Of a stretch of 64,000 nt of DNA, positions 6,611 to 15,098 are shown piece by piece. Source of the DNA: Holophagales bacterium UBA5066. GTDB taxonomy: Bacteria; Acidobacteriota; Thermoanaerobaculia; UBA5066. Each line of letters opens with the position of its first letter. Positions within the stretch are counted from its first letter, which is position 1. Under the pieces are notes generated by a model. The model saw nothing but the letters and a program-made list of their open reading frames with translations, did not search any database and had not been told where the DNA came from. The stretch covers positions 1 through 64,000 of the forward strand of contig DIAY01000107.1 of NCBI GenBank assembly GCA_002414905.1, read 5' to 3'. The position numbers and the translations under genes were made by a program.

Positions 6611-9533
6611 TCAGCTCGAGGACGAGTGTCCGCGTCTCACCGCCGGGAACGACGAGCTCGGCGGTTTCGTAACCGTTGAACGCACGGTTCGTTGGAATCG
6701 CCCACGCCTTGAACGTCGCGGGTCCCGACGGGACTTCGATGGTCCCCTCGACGAGGCCGCCGGCGCTCTTGCGGCCGAAGTCGAACTGACGGCGGAAGAC
6801 TTCCTTGTCGTTGCGGCGGATCATGACGTAGCCCTCCGGAGCCGGGCTCTGGAAGGCGATCCGGATTCGTGCACTGCCCGGCGTCGGCGTCGCCGGCTTC
6901 GGCTGCACTACGGGTACGACCGGCTGAACGACGCGAACCGGCGTCGGTACGCGGGTGGGCTTCACTTTCTTCGCGAGGTCCGCCGCGGCCTTCTTTTCGG
7001 TGGCTTCCTTCTCGGCCTGCGCGGCCTTCACGGAATCGCGGATCGCCAGCGCATCCGCGTTCTCGGGCTGGAGCAGAAGGATCGCGGAAAGCTCGTTGAG
7101 CGCAGTGCGGAAGTCACCGGTTTCCACGGCTCCACGGGCCGCGTTCATGCGCGTCTCGATCTCCCGGTCGATCTCCTGGACGGCCTGGGTCGTCCGGGCC
7201 TGCTCCTCGGCTCGCGCCAGGGCGTCCCGGGCGGCCTCCGAGTCGGGCTTGCGGCGGATAACCTCGCGGAACTTCTCGAGGGCCTGCCCGGCGTTGCCGG
7301 CGGCGAGGAGGCGGTTTCCGTCCTCCATGAGGCTCTTGAGCTCCTGGACCTCGCGCTCACGGACCTCGTCGACGGCTGCCTGTTCGTCGATCTTCACCTT
7401 CTTCGACCAGAGGACTCCGGCCGTGACGCCGGCCACGACGAGGACAAGACCGATGATCAGCGCGACGAACTTCGCGTTTATCGCCCTCTTCATCAGGGGC
7501 TTCGGCACGCTCGGCGGCTTCGGGGGCGGCTCCGGTATCGGGGCGAGCTCGACGGGGGCCAGGGAGGGCGAAGGCGGCCTCGGTGTGGGAGCTCTCAAGG
7601 ACGGCGACGAAACCGGCCTCTTCGCTGGTTCCGCGGGCGACACCGGCTTCGGAAGGGGGAAGGCGGGCGCGGGGGCAGGGTGAGCCGGAGGTTTCGCGGC
7701 AGGTGCGCCGGCGGCCACGAGCTTCATCGCGTCCACGATCCGCTCGGTGGCACCTTCTTCTCCGCTGTCGTCCGCGCCGGAAGCCGGAACGACGGTGGCC
7801 GGAGAAGGCGGTGGGAACGGGCTTCTCAGAATCTCGGTCGGCCGCTCCGATCCGGACGGCGGAGGCACTGGCAGTGCCGGCGGAGCAGCCTCGGGCCACT
7901 TCTCCGGCTTCGCATCGACCTGGGCGGGAATCGCCCGGAGAATCTCTGTCGGGCGGTCGACGAACACCGGCGGCGCGGGAGGAGCCGGCTCTTCGGGCAC
8001 GGCGGCCGGGGGCGGGATCGCCCGGAGGATCTCCGTAGGCCGGTCGCTGCCACCAGAGGAGGGGGCGAACCCGGCCAACCCGACGACCCGGATGATCTCA
8101 GTGGCACCGTCCGGGCGATCGTCGGAAAGCCCGGGAGCCGAAGGGACTTCGTCGAGCGGCGAGACGGCGAGGCCTCGTGGTGGCGGGGCGGCGGCGGGTT
8201 CGACCACCTCGGGCCCGGGCAGGGAGGCGTCGACGTCCGAAACCTCGTCGTCAGGAGGGAGGACGGGAAGAGGAGGCGGGGGCGCGGCCTTCTTCGAACG
8301 AGTCGGCTCGTCGAGCTGCCAATCGTTTGCGGGAACTCTTTCCCGCTCGTCCGCATTTCCGGCCGACGCGCCGGACGAGGCGACATACGTCGTGGCAGGG
8401 AGGGGCCGGACGACTTCGCGCGTCGCCAGATCGTCTTCGACCGCGGGTGGCGCCGGCGGCGCAGGGGCCGCTCCGAGGATGTCGAACGGCGAGCGCCCTC
8501 CGGCCGGTGCCGATGCCGGCGGCGGCGGCTGCGGCAGCGGTGCAGGCTGCGGAAGGGTGGAGGGGGGCGCCGTGACCGCAGCGACGGATCCGAGCTTCTC
8601 GGCTTCCGCGACCATCTGGCCGAGGTCGCGGAGCATCTGCCGCTCCTCCTCGCGCGCCTTGAACTCGTAGAGCGCGAGGGCGAAGTCGTTGCCGCGCTGG
8701 AACCGTTCAGCAGGATCCTTCGAGAGAGCCTTGCCCAGGACTGCCGTGAACTCCTGGGGAATCGCGGCATCGTAGGTCTCGGGCGGTACGAACTGCTCGT
8801 GGACGATCTTGTACGAGATCGAGGTGAGGTTGTCGGCCGTGAACGGCTTCTTCCGCGTGAGAAGCTCGTAGAGGACCACGCCGAGGGAGAAGAGGTCGCT
8901 GCGGCCGTCGACCGCGTCGCCCGTCACCTGCTCGGGCGACATGTAATTCGGAGTTCCGAGGAACTGTCCCGTGGTGGTGAGATTCGACTTCTCGGTCTTG
9001 GCGATTCCGAAGTCGGTGATCTTCACCTGGTTCTCGGGGGTGATGATGATGTTCGCCGGCTTGACGTCCCGGTGAACGATCCCCCGGCGGTGCGCGTAGT
9101 CGAGCGCCTCGGCAACCTGCCCGACGATCTCGGCGACGCGCTCGTTCGTGAACGGCGTCCGGTCGGAGAGGATCTGCTTGAGGTTCTTGCCTTCGACGTA
9201 TTCCATCGCGATGAACGACGTGTCGGAGGAGGAGTCCTCTCCGACGTCGTGCACCGTGACGATGTTGGGGTGGGAGAGGATGCCCGCCGCCTGGGCCTCG
9301 CGAAGGAAGCGTTCCTGGAATTCGCGCTGCTCGACGTCGTCCTCGCTGACGGCACGGATCGTTTTCAGCGCGACGAGCCGGCCGATGACGGGGTCGCGGC
9401 CGAGGTAGACGACGCCCATCGCGCCCTTCCCCAGCTCGCGGATCACCTCGTAGCGACCGAACCTCTTCGGAATTCCCGAGGGGGGCGCACCGGATACGCT
9501 CGGCAGAGGTCCTCCCGTTCGCGACTGCGGCAA
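6576..9533 (-). CDS. Transmembrane Ser/Thr protein kinase with TPR and PEGA-like C-terminus
   Basis: A 985-residue kinase starting at TTG 9533 (no ATG or GTG fits better; GGAGG is 12 bases upstream). Kinase domain, residues 26-292: GKGAMG loop 35-40, Lys57, HRDVKPAN 154-161 with catalytic Asp156, DFG 174-176, and Thr186-188 in the activation loop. Residues about 320-685 form a Pro/Ala-rich linker holding three exact RPTEILR motifs (498, 527, 564) and related ones at 369, 476 and 594. A transmembrane helix spans 688-709. Two TPR-like helical pairs follow (about 725-840), then a beta-rich PEGA-like domain (about 887-985). The layout is that of a sensor with extracytoplasmic TPR domain. Substrates are unknown. 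It overlaps ggt downstream. Confidence 0.92.
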   Translation of the reverse strand: MPQSRTGGPLPSVSGAPPSGIPKRFGRYEVIRELGKGAMGVVYLGRDPVIGRLVALKTIRAVSEDDVEQREFQERFLREAQAAGILSHPNIVTVHDVGEDSSSDTSFIAMEYVEGKNLKQILSDRTPFTNERVAEIVGQVAEALDYAHRRGIVHRDVKPANIIITPENQVKITDFGIAKTEKSNLTTTGQFLGTPNYMSPEQVTGDAVDGRSDLFSLGVVLYELLTRKKPFTADNLTSISYKIVHEQFVPPETYDAAIPQEFTAVLGKALSKDPAERFQRGNDFALALYEFKAREEERQMLRDLGQMVAEAEKLGSVAAVTAPPSTLPQPAPLPQPPPPASAPAGGRSPFDILGAAPAPPAPPAVEDDLATREVVRPLPATTYVASSGASAGNADERERVPANDWQLDEPTRSKKAAPPPPLPVLPPDDEVSDVDASLPGPEVVEPAAAPPPRGLAVSPLDEVPSAPGLSDDRPDGATEIIRVVGLAGFAPSSGGSDRPTEILRAIPPPAAVPEEPAPPAPPVFVDRPTEILRAIPAQVDAKPEKWPEAAPPALPVPPPSGSERPTEILRSPFPPPSPATVVPASGADDSGEEGATERIVDAMKLVAAGAPAAKPPAHPAPAPAFPLPKPVSPAEPAKRPVSSPSLRAPTPRPPSPSLAPVELAPIPEPPPKPPSVPKPLMKRAINAKFVALIIGLVLVVAGVTAGVLWSKKVKIDEQAAVDEVREREVQELKSLMEDGNRLLAAGNAGQALEKFREVIRRKPDSEAARDALARAEEQARTTQAVQEIDREIETRMNAARGAVETGDFRTALNELSAILLLQPENADALAIRDSVKAAQAEKEATEKKAAADLAKKVKPTRVPTPVRVVQPVVPVVQPKPATPTPGSARIRIAFQSPAPEGYVMIRRNDKEVFRRQFDFGRKSAGGLVEGTIEVPSGPATFKAWAIPTNRAFNGYETAELVVPGGETRTLVLELNAANKLVLSLR

Positions 9534-9678
9534 TGAGATGCCGGGTTCCTCCCGGTAGCGTGCAGTTTAGGGCTCTGCGAAAGAGGGTGTCAACGCGCCC
9601 TTTTCCGAGCGGGCCGCTTTCCCCCGGAACGGATCGGCCGGAACGAAGACATCGCTTCGGGGAAGCGCCTTCAGTCCC

Positions 9679-9684
9679 TATAAT
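9679..9684 (+). promoter_or_regulatory. -10 element of the EF-G-like gene
   Basis: A perfect TATAAT lies 38 bases before the start codon, with no convincing -35. The mRNA leader would be about 32 bases and carries a Shine-Dalgarno-like AGGGGGAA at 9710-9717. This is a leadered promoter, unlike many other first genes in the window. Confidence 0.7.
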
Positions 9685-9722
9685 GCAGGCCTTTTGAGAG
9701 ACCTCTCCAAGGGGGAATCAGC

Positions 9723-11813
9723 ATGAAACAGTATCCCGCAACCGCCATTCGCAACGTGGCCGTCACCGGCCACAACGGCGTCGGGAAGACGACCCTCGTC
9801 TCGGCGCTCCTCTACGAGGCGGGCGCGGTCAACCGCTTCGGTCGCGTCGACGACGGCTCGGCGCCGACCGATTTCGATCCTGAGGAGATCGAACGGAAGA
9901 TCTCGATCGGGCTTGCCGTGGCGGCCCTCGAGTGGAAGAAGCACAAGGTCAATCTGATCGATACGCCCGGCTACGGCATCTTCACGTCGGAGATGATCGG
10001 TGCGATGCGCGCCGCCGACGCGGCCATCATCGTCGTCGACGCCGTCGCCGGCGTGGAGGTCCAGACCGAGAAGGCGTGGCAGGTGGCCGAGGACTTCGGG
10101 CTGCCGAAGATGATCGTCGTCAACCGGATGGACCGTGAGAACGCCGACGGCGGTCGCGTCATGGACCAGCTCCAGACGAAGTTCGGTCGTTCCTGCGTCT
10201 GCATCGAAGCGGCCATCGGCAAGGAGAAGGGCTTCCGCGGCGCGATCGACCTGATCGGGATGAAAGCGTTCCTTACCGACGACTCCGGGAAGACCATGGA
10301 GGGGCCGACTCCCCCGGAGTTCGCAGAAGACGCCGCCACGCTCCACGAGGCGCTCGTCGAGATGGTCGCCGAGGTGGACGACACCCTCATGGAGACCTTC
10401 TTCAGCCAGGGCAACCTCACCGAGGAGCAGATGCTGCCAGCCCTGCGCCTCGCCATCCGCGAGCGGAAGATCGTTCCGGTCGTCTTCGCGGCTGCCGGCG
10501 ACCACGCGCGGGGCGTCGAGAAAATTCTCGACGAGATCGTCGATCTCCTCCCGGGCGCAGACTCCTTTCCCGCGGCCGCCATCGACAAGGACGGGAACAC
10601 CGAGGTCCTCGCCTGCGACCCGAACGGCCCTGTCGCCGCGATCGTCTTCAAGACGATCTCCGACCCCTTCACGGGTCGACTGTCGATCTTCCGTGTGCAC
10701 TCCGGCACGATCAAGGCCGACGGCACCTACTGGAATGCGAACCGCGAGGTGCCGGAACGCTTCGGACCGGTCTTCTCACCCCTCGGGAAGGTGATGAACA
10801 CGGTGCCCGAGGTGCCGGCCGGGGACATCGGCGTCATCGCCAAGCTCAAGGAGACCCTCACGGGCGACACGCTCTCCGCCAAGGACAAGCCGTACCGCTT
10901 CCCCGCCGTCGAGATCCCCGAGCCGGCGATCTCCTTCTCCATCGAGCCAAAGTCGAAGGGGGACGAGGACAAGATCTCCATCGCCCTGGCCAAGCTCACG
11001 GAAGAAGACCCGGCCCTGAAGTTTCACCGCGACGCCGACACGAGCGAGCTCCTCCTCTCGGGTGCGGGCCAGCTGCACGTCGAGATCGCCGTCGCCCGGA
11101 TGAAGCGGAAGTCGAACGTCGAGGTCATCCTCCACCCGCCGAAGGTCCCCTACCGCGAGACGATCACGAGGGCGGCCGAGGCCCACGGGCGCCACAAGAA
11201 GCAGACGGGCGGTCACGGACAGTTCGCCGACTGCAAGATCCGGGTCAAGCCGCTTCCCCGAGGCTCCGACTTCGAATTCGTCGACGACATCTTCGGTGGC
11301 TCGATCCCGAGGAACTACATCCCCGCCGTCGAGAAGGGCATCCAGGACACCCGCAAGAAGGGTTATCTCGCCGGCTACCCGATGGTCGACTTCCGCGTCG
11401 AGCTCTTCGACGGTCAGTACCACGACGTCGACTCGTCGGAGATGGCGTTCAAGATCGCCGGCTCCCTCGCCTACAAGGACGCCATGGAGAAGGCGAAGCC
11501 GACGATTCTCGAGCCGATCATGAAGGTCGGCGTCCGGGCGCCGCAGGAGTACATGGGCGACCTCATGGGCGACCTGACGAGCCGCCGCGGCCGCCCCTCG
11601 GGAATGGACCAGATCGGCGACGACGCGGTGGTCAAGGCCGAGGTCCCGCTCTCCGAGATGCTCACCTACTCCGCCGTCCTGCGCTCCCTCACCCAGGGGC
11701 GCGGCTCCTTCACGATGGAGCACTCCCACTACGAGGAGCTGCCCCGCCCGCTGCAGGAGAAGCTCATCGCCGAGCGCGCCAAGCTCCGCAAGGCGGACGC
11801 CGAAGCCGAGTAG
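9723..11813 (+). CDS. Elongation factor G-like translational GTPase (EF-G2 type)
   Basis: A 696-residue protein with the five-domain layout of EF-G. GTPase motifs: P-loop GHNGVGKT 16-23, DTPG 80-83, NRMD 134-137. The switch I region is not the RGITI of canonical EF-G but E-R-K-I-S-I, which is the form seen in EF-G-like paralogues (EF-G2) of several phyla. Domain IV carries GGHGQFADC and the C-terminal domain has the usual RGRPSGM loop. It probably acts on the ribosome, but whether in elongation, recycling or stress is not known for this branch; a standard fusA would be expected elsewhere in the genome. It stands alone with its own promoter and a strong terminator. Confidence 0.88.
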   Translation: MKQYPATAIRNVAVTGHNGVGKTTLVSALLYEAGAVNRFGRVDDGSAPTDFDPEEIERKISIGLAVAALEWKKHKVNLIDTPGYGIFTSEMIGAMRAADAAIIVVDAVAGVEVQTEKAWQVAEDFGLPKMIVVNRMDRENADGGRVMDQLQTKFGRSCVCIEAAIGKEKGFRGAIDLIGMKAFLTDDSGKTMEGPTPPEFAEDAATLHEALVEMVAEVDDTLMETFFSQGNLTEEQMLPALRLAIRERKIVPVVFAAAGDHARGVEKILDEIVDLLPGADSFPAAAIDKDGNTEVLACDPNGPVAAIVFKTISDPFTGRLSIFRVHSGTIKADGTYWNANREVPERFGPVFSPLGKVMNTVPEVPAGDIGVIAKLKETLTGDTLSAKDKPYRFPAVEIPEPAISFSIEPKSKGDEDKISIALAKLTEEDPALKFHRDADTSELLLSGAGQLHVEIAVARMKRKSNVEVILHPPKVPYRETITRAAEAHGRHKKQTGGHGQFADCKIRVKPLPRGSDFEFVDDIFGGSIPRNYIPAVEKGIQDTRKKGYLAGYPMVDFRVELFDGQYHDVDSSEMAFKIAGSLAYKDAMEKAKPTILEPIMKVGVRAPQEYMGDLMGDLTSRRGRPSGMDQIGDDAVVKAEVPLSEMLTYSAVLRSLTQGRGSFTMEHSHYEELPRPLQEKLIAERAKLRKADAEAE

Positions 11814-11840
11814 CGCTCTCCCCCGCCTCCGGGGAACCCG

Positions 11841-11871
11841 AAGGGGCCGCGAAAGCGGCCCCTTCTTCTTT
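11841..11871 (+). terminator. Intrinsic terminator of the EF-G-like gene
   Basis: A 10-bp perfect stem (AAGGGGCCGC/GCGGCCCCTT) closed by a GAAA tetraloop and followed by CTTCTTT, starting 28 bases after the stop codon. Confidence 0.85.
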
Positions 11872-11880
11872 CGTTGTCAC

Positions 11881-12101
11881 CCGGCGGTCCGGGTTTCCTC
11901 GCCGCGCGGAAGGGGTACGGGGGAAACCTGGCGGCCCGGGTTTCCCCCACTCCACGCGAGCGAAGCGAGCTGCCTTGCCGCGCGGAAGGGGGTACGGGGG
12001 AAACCCGGCGGTCCGGGTTTCCTTCACTCTACGCGAGCGAAGCGAGCTGCCTTGCCGCGCGGAAGGGGGTACGGGGGAAACCCGGCGGTCCGGGTTTCCC
12101 C
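11881..12101. repeat. Tandem array of palindromic intergenic repeats (period 76-77 bases)
   Basis: About three units fill the gap between two convergent genes. Unit starts (GCCGCGCGGAAGGGG) are at 11901, 11977 and 12054, with a half-unit before the first. Each unit holds an inverted repeat of the form GGGGAAACCCGG-loop-CCGGGTTTCC (11918-11947, 11996-12022, 12073-12101) and, between units, a second element ACGCGAGCGAAGCGAGC. A related single hairpin occurs at 37906-37937. No coding potential of its own is supported; translated peptides in this stretch are by-products of the repeat. It resembles a REP-type family rather than a CRISPR, since there are no unique spacers. Confidence 0.85.
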
Positions 12102-12108
12102 TGTCCAA

Positions 12109-12888
12109 TCACGCCCCGTGGATACCGGCCTTAGAGCCCGTGATGAAGTCGAGCAGGACCTGCACGTCCGGAGCCGACGCGGCAAGCTCTCCCAGCGCCG
12201 CGAGAGCGGCGGCGTGGTCGTGGCGGTTCCGGTAGAGGATCCGGTAAGCCTTCTGGAGGGAGGCGACGCGTTCGGCCGAGTAGCCTTTTCGGGAGAGACC
12301 GACTCCGTTGATCTTGTAGGCCTTCGTGTCCCGGTCGCTCGACGTCCAGGTAAAGGGGAGAACGTCCTTGTTCACCGGCGTCATTCCACCGACGTAGGAG
12401 AACCGTCCGACACGGCAGAACTGCCTCACGGCGACGAACCCGCCGAGGACGACGTCGTCCTCCACGACGACGTGCCCCGAAAGGGACGCCGAGTTCGCAA
12501 AGACCGTCCGGTTCCCGATGACGCAGTCGTGAGCGACGTGGGAGTAGGCCATGAAGAGGTTGTCGTCGCCGATGACGGTCTCTCCGTGTCCCGTCACGGT
12601 GCCGCGGTGGGCGGTCATGAACTCGCGAAAAACGTTCCGGCTCCCGACGATGAGCCGGGTCCGCTCTCCGGCGTACTTGAGGTCCTGGGGAGGCCCGCCC
12701 AGAGCGGCATGCGGGTGGACGATGTTCCCCTCTCCGAGGACGGTCGGTCCGTCCACGAGGGCGTGAGCTCCGACGCGAGTCCCCGCCCCTATGACCACGG
12801 ACTCGCCGATGACGGCATACGGACCGATCTCGGCCTCGGGGTGAACCGACGCGGATTCGTGAACGATCGCTGTTGCGTGGATCGACAT
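12109..12888 (-). CDS. lpxA: UDP-N-acetylglucosamine acyltransferase LpxA
   Basis: A 259-residue protein, the normal length for LpxA, built from hexapeptide repeats (left-handed beta helix) up to about residue 190 and a helical C-terminus. The catalytic His is His117 in AYSHVAHDC, matching His125 of the E. coli enzyme. It transfers a hydroxyacyl chain from ACP to the 3-OH of UDP-GlcNAc, the first step of lipid A synthesis in the cytoplasm. Its ATG directly follows the stop codon of fabZ with no gap. It is the last gene of the envelope operon and faces the repeat array. Confidence 0.97.
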   Translation of the reverse strand: MSIHATAIVHESASVHPEAEIGPYAVIGESVVIGAGTRVGAHALVDGPTVLGEGNIVHPHAALGGPPQDLKYAGERTRLIVGSRNVFREFMTAHRGTVTGHGETVIGDDNLFMAYSHVAHDCVIGNRTVFANSASLSGHVVVEDDVVLGGFVAVRQFCRVGRFSYVGGMTPVNKDVLPFTWTSSDRDTKAYKINGVGLSRKGYSAERVASLQKAYRILYRNRHDHAAALAALGELAASAPDVQVLLDFITGSKAGIHGA

Positions 12889-13362
12889 TCAGCCTCGCTC
12901 CTCGGGTCCGCAATCCTGGACCAGGCTCAGGATCTCCGCCTCGGCGCAGAGGTGCCCGTCCACACGCGCCTCACCGCGGACCTTGACGATCGACCTCTTC
13001 GCCGCGACGAACTCGACGGTAAAGAGGACCTGGTCTCCTGGAACGACCGGACGCCGGAACCTCACGGCGTCGAGGCCCGCCAGCCGGAGCTGCCTGCGGG
13101 ACGGATCGTCGGTGCCGGCGATCAGCATGAAGGCCGCGACCTGGGCCATCGCCTCGATGAGGAGCACGCCCGGCATGACCGGATTCCCGGGGAAGTGCCC
13201 CTGGAAGAACTCCTCGTTGAACGTCACGTTCTTCAGGCCGACGACCTTCTTCCCGGCTTCGACTTCCAGTATCCGGTCGACGAGGAGGAAGGGATACCTG
13301 TGCGGGAGAACCCGCAGGATGTCGCGAATCCCGAGTCCGGTTGCGCTAGGCTCCGAGCTCAT
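12889..13362 (-). CDS. fabZ: 3-hydroxyacyl-ACP dehydratase FabZ
   Basis: A 157-residue hot-dog fold dehydratase. Residues 17-27 ([11 protein letters not shown]) and 55-65 ([11 protein letters not shown]) are family signatures; His56 and Glu70 are the expected catalytic pair. It dehydrates 3-hydroxyacyl-ACP in fatty acid elongation and so competes with LpxA and LpxD for hydroxyacyl-ACP, which explains the common clustering. The start at 13362 overlaps the lpxD stop by ATGA. A much longer reading frame through this region is only the antisense-like extension in front of the true start. Confidence 0.97.
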   Translation of the reverse strand: MSSEPSATGLGIRDILRVLPHRYPFLLVDRILEVEAGKKVVGLKNVTFNEEFFQGHFPGNPVMPGVLLIEAMAQVAAFMLIAGTDDPSRRQLRLAGLDAVRFRRPVVPGDQVLFTVEFVAAKRSIVKVRGEARVDGHLCAEAEILSLVQDCGPEERG

Positions 13363-14399
13363 CCCTTCACCTCGTCTCCCTTGGCCGCCTTCGCCAGCTC
13401 GCGGACGACCCTGGCCGTCTCGGGAAGGCGTTTGAGCTCCGCTTGCACGCGGAGGGCATCCCTGTAGGGCAGGTGGGGCCTGCCGGAGATCGACGCACCG
13501 TCGGGGACGTCGGAGCTGATGCCCGTCTGGCCCCCGGCCTTCACTCCCTTGCCGATGCGCAGGTGGCCGCCGACTCCGACCTGACCACCGAGGACCGTCT
13601 GGTCCCCGACCGTCGTCGAGCCCGCAAGGCCGGTCTGCCCGCAGAGGACGACGTGCCGGCCGACATCGCAGTTGTGACCGATCATGACGAGGTCGTCGAC
13701 CTTGGTTCCATTTCCGACCCGGGTCAGCTCCAGCGTAGCCCGGTCGATACAGCTGTTCGCGCCGATCTCGGCGTCGGAGCCGATCTCGACTCCGCCGACC
13801 TGCGGGACCTTTCGCAGCCCTGCCGGGCCCGGGGCGTATCCGAAGCCGTCCGCGCCGAGAACGGCGCCCGAGTGAACCTCCGTCCGGGCCCCCACGTTGA
13901 CGCCGTCGTAGAGGACGACGTGCGGGTGAAGCCATGCGCCAGCGGCGATCCGGCAGCGCCGGCCGACGACGACGTGCGCCTCGAGGATCGCTCCGTCCGC
14001 CACCTCGGAACCTTCGCCGACGACCGCGTACGGGCCGATTTCGGCTCCGGGCGCCACGCGTGCCCCCGCCTCCACGATCGCCGTCGGATGGAGGCCAGGC
14101 CGCGCCATCCGCTGCGGAAAAACACTCGCCAGAACGGCGGCCAGCGCCGCGGAGGGGTCGGAGACCTCGATGACGGTCCGGCCCGGAAACCTGCCGGCCG
14201 ATCTCGCGAGAAGCACACCGGCTGACGACACCGAGGCCGCGGCTTCGGCCCTGGCGTCGACGGCGAAGGCCAGGTCGTGAGGTCCCGCGTTCTCGAGCGA
14301 CCTCACGCCCTCGACGACCAGAGACCCATCTCCGACGACCCGTCCCCCGCATGCGGCGGCCAGGACGGAGGTGGTCGCCGCTGCGGGAAGCTCGGCCAT
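13359..14399 (-). CDS. lpxD: UDP-3-O-acylglucosamine N-acyltransferase LpxD
   Basis: A 346-residue protein of usual LpxD length. Residues 1-100 form the uridine-binding domain, 103-310 the hexapeptide beta helix, and the end a helical tail that binds ACP. The catalytic His is His242 in IGHNCDVG (His239 in E. coli). It adds the second hydroxyacyl chain, at N-2, in lipid A synthesis. It lies 7 bases after the skp stop codon and overlaps fabZ by ATGA, so the lpxD-fabZ-lpxA order is as in many diderms, here led by bamA and skp. Confidence 0.97.
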   Translation of the reverse strand: MAELPAAATTSVLAAACGGRVVGDGSLVVEGVRSLENAGPHDLAFAVDARAEAAASVSSAGVLLARSAGRFPGRTVIEVSDPSAALAAVLASVFPQRMARPGLHPTAIVEAGARVAPGAEIGPYAVVGEGSEVADGAILEAHVVVGRRCRIAAGAWLHPHVVLYDGVNVGARTEVHSGAVLGADGFGYAPGPAGLRKVPQVGGVEIGSDAEIGANSCIDRATLELTRVGNGTKVDDLVMIGHNCDVGRHVVLCGQTGLAGSTTVGDQTVLGGQVGVGGHLRIGKGVKAGGQTGISSDVPDGASISGRPHLPYRDALRVQAELKRLPETARVVRELAKAAKGDEVKG

Positions 14400-14406
14400 C
14401 CGCCTC

Positions 14407-14988
14407 TTACTTCTTCGGGGCTACCGCCGGGGCCGCTGCCGGGGCCGGCTTCGCGTCGGTCTTCGGGGCTGCGGCGATGGCGGTGTTGAACTTCTGGATC
14501 ACCGCATCCGTGATGTCCACTCCCGGGTCCGCGTGAAGCAGGCCGCTCTGGAACTTGTTGAACACGAGCGTGTAGCCGAGCTCCTTCGAGACCGCTTCGA
14601 TGACCGGCAGGACCCTGCGTTCGAGCTCGCCCAGCTCCTTGCGCTGGAGCTCCTCGAGCTCACGCTGTGCATCGTCCTGGAAGCGCTTGAGATCCAGAGC
14701 CTTGGCCTGGTAGTCCTTCTGCGTCTTCTCCATGGCCTCTTCGGAAAGAGATTTGCCCTGTTCCTGGATCTTCTTCTCCAGGTCCCGCAGTTCGTTCTGG
14801 CGCTTGACCAGGTCTTCCTGCTTGGCCGCCTGGATCTTCTGGATCCTCGCGAGGCTCTCCTTGCCGACTGCGGACTCCTGGACGATGCGCTGGACTTCGA
14901 TCACGCCCACCTTCTGGGCCGAGGCAGGGAGGGCGAGCAGAGCGGCTGCAGCAACCGCACCCGCGACGATCAACCGGTTCCCGATCAT
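14407..14988 (-). CDS. skp: OmpH/Skp-family periplasmic chaperone
   Basis: A 193-residue protein with a signal peptide (about residues 1-24, ending ALPASA). The body from 25 to 160 is a long coiled coil with many Lys, Glu, Gln and few aromatics, as in Skp, which holds unfolded outer-membrane proteins in the periplasm before delivery to BamA. The tail after 170 is Ala/Pro/Lys-rich and low-complexity. AAGGAG lies 8 bases before the ATG. The position directly after bamA supports the assignment. A -10 element at 15050-15045 may give it a promoter of its own. Confidence 0.9.
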   Translation of the reverse strand: MIGNRLIVAGAVAAAALLALPASAQKVGVIEVQRIVQESAVGKESLARIQKIQAAKQEDLVKRQNELRDLEKKIQEQGKSLSEEAMEKTQKDYQAKALDLKRFQDDAQRELEELQRKELGELERRVLPVIEAVSKELGYTLVFNKFQSGLLHADPGVDITDAVIQKFNTAIAAAPKTDAKPAPAAAPAVAPKK

Positions 14989-15044
14989 CTACGTGACTCC
15001 TTCTTCATGTGTGGCGCTGCCGGAGACCTTCCGGCGGGCGCGCG

Positions 15045-15050
15045 ATTCTA
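15045..15050 (-). promoter_or_regulatory. Possible internal promoter before skp
   Basis: TAGAAT on the minus strand in the 110-base gap between bamA and skp, giving a leader of about 50 bases. A small hairpin (GCCGGA/TCCGGC, 15019-15034) lies between this element and skp. No clear -35, so low certainty. Confidence 0.35.
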
Positions 15051-15098
15051 CTGTACGAGCCTGTCCGGTGGGTGTCCAGCCGGGTTCGGGGGCGCCCA

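Noticed and set aside
6426..9536. A 1036-residue open frame antisense to the Ser/Thr kinase.
   Set aside because: It mirrors the kinase codons, has Arg/Gly/Asp-rich composition without domains, and starts inside ggt. High GC content makes such antisense frames common.
11881..12101. Possible CRISPR array.
   Set aside because: Units are nearly identical over the full 76-77 bases, so there are no unique spacers, and no cas genes are present.
11764..12235. Short frames in the repeat array that give peptides with recurring G-F-P-x-Y-P patterns.
   Set aside because: The patterns come from the 76-77 base DNA repeat read in several frames on both strands, so they show repetition and not coding.
13363..14352. 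Upstream extension of the fabZ frame.
   Set aside because: The extension is Arg/Gly-rich, overlaps lpxD completely in another frame, and the ATG at 13362 with ATGA coupling gives normal FabZ length.
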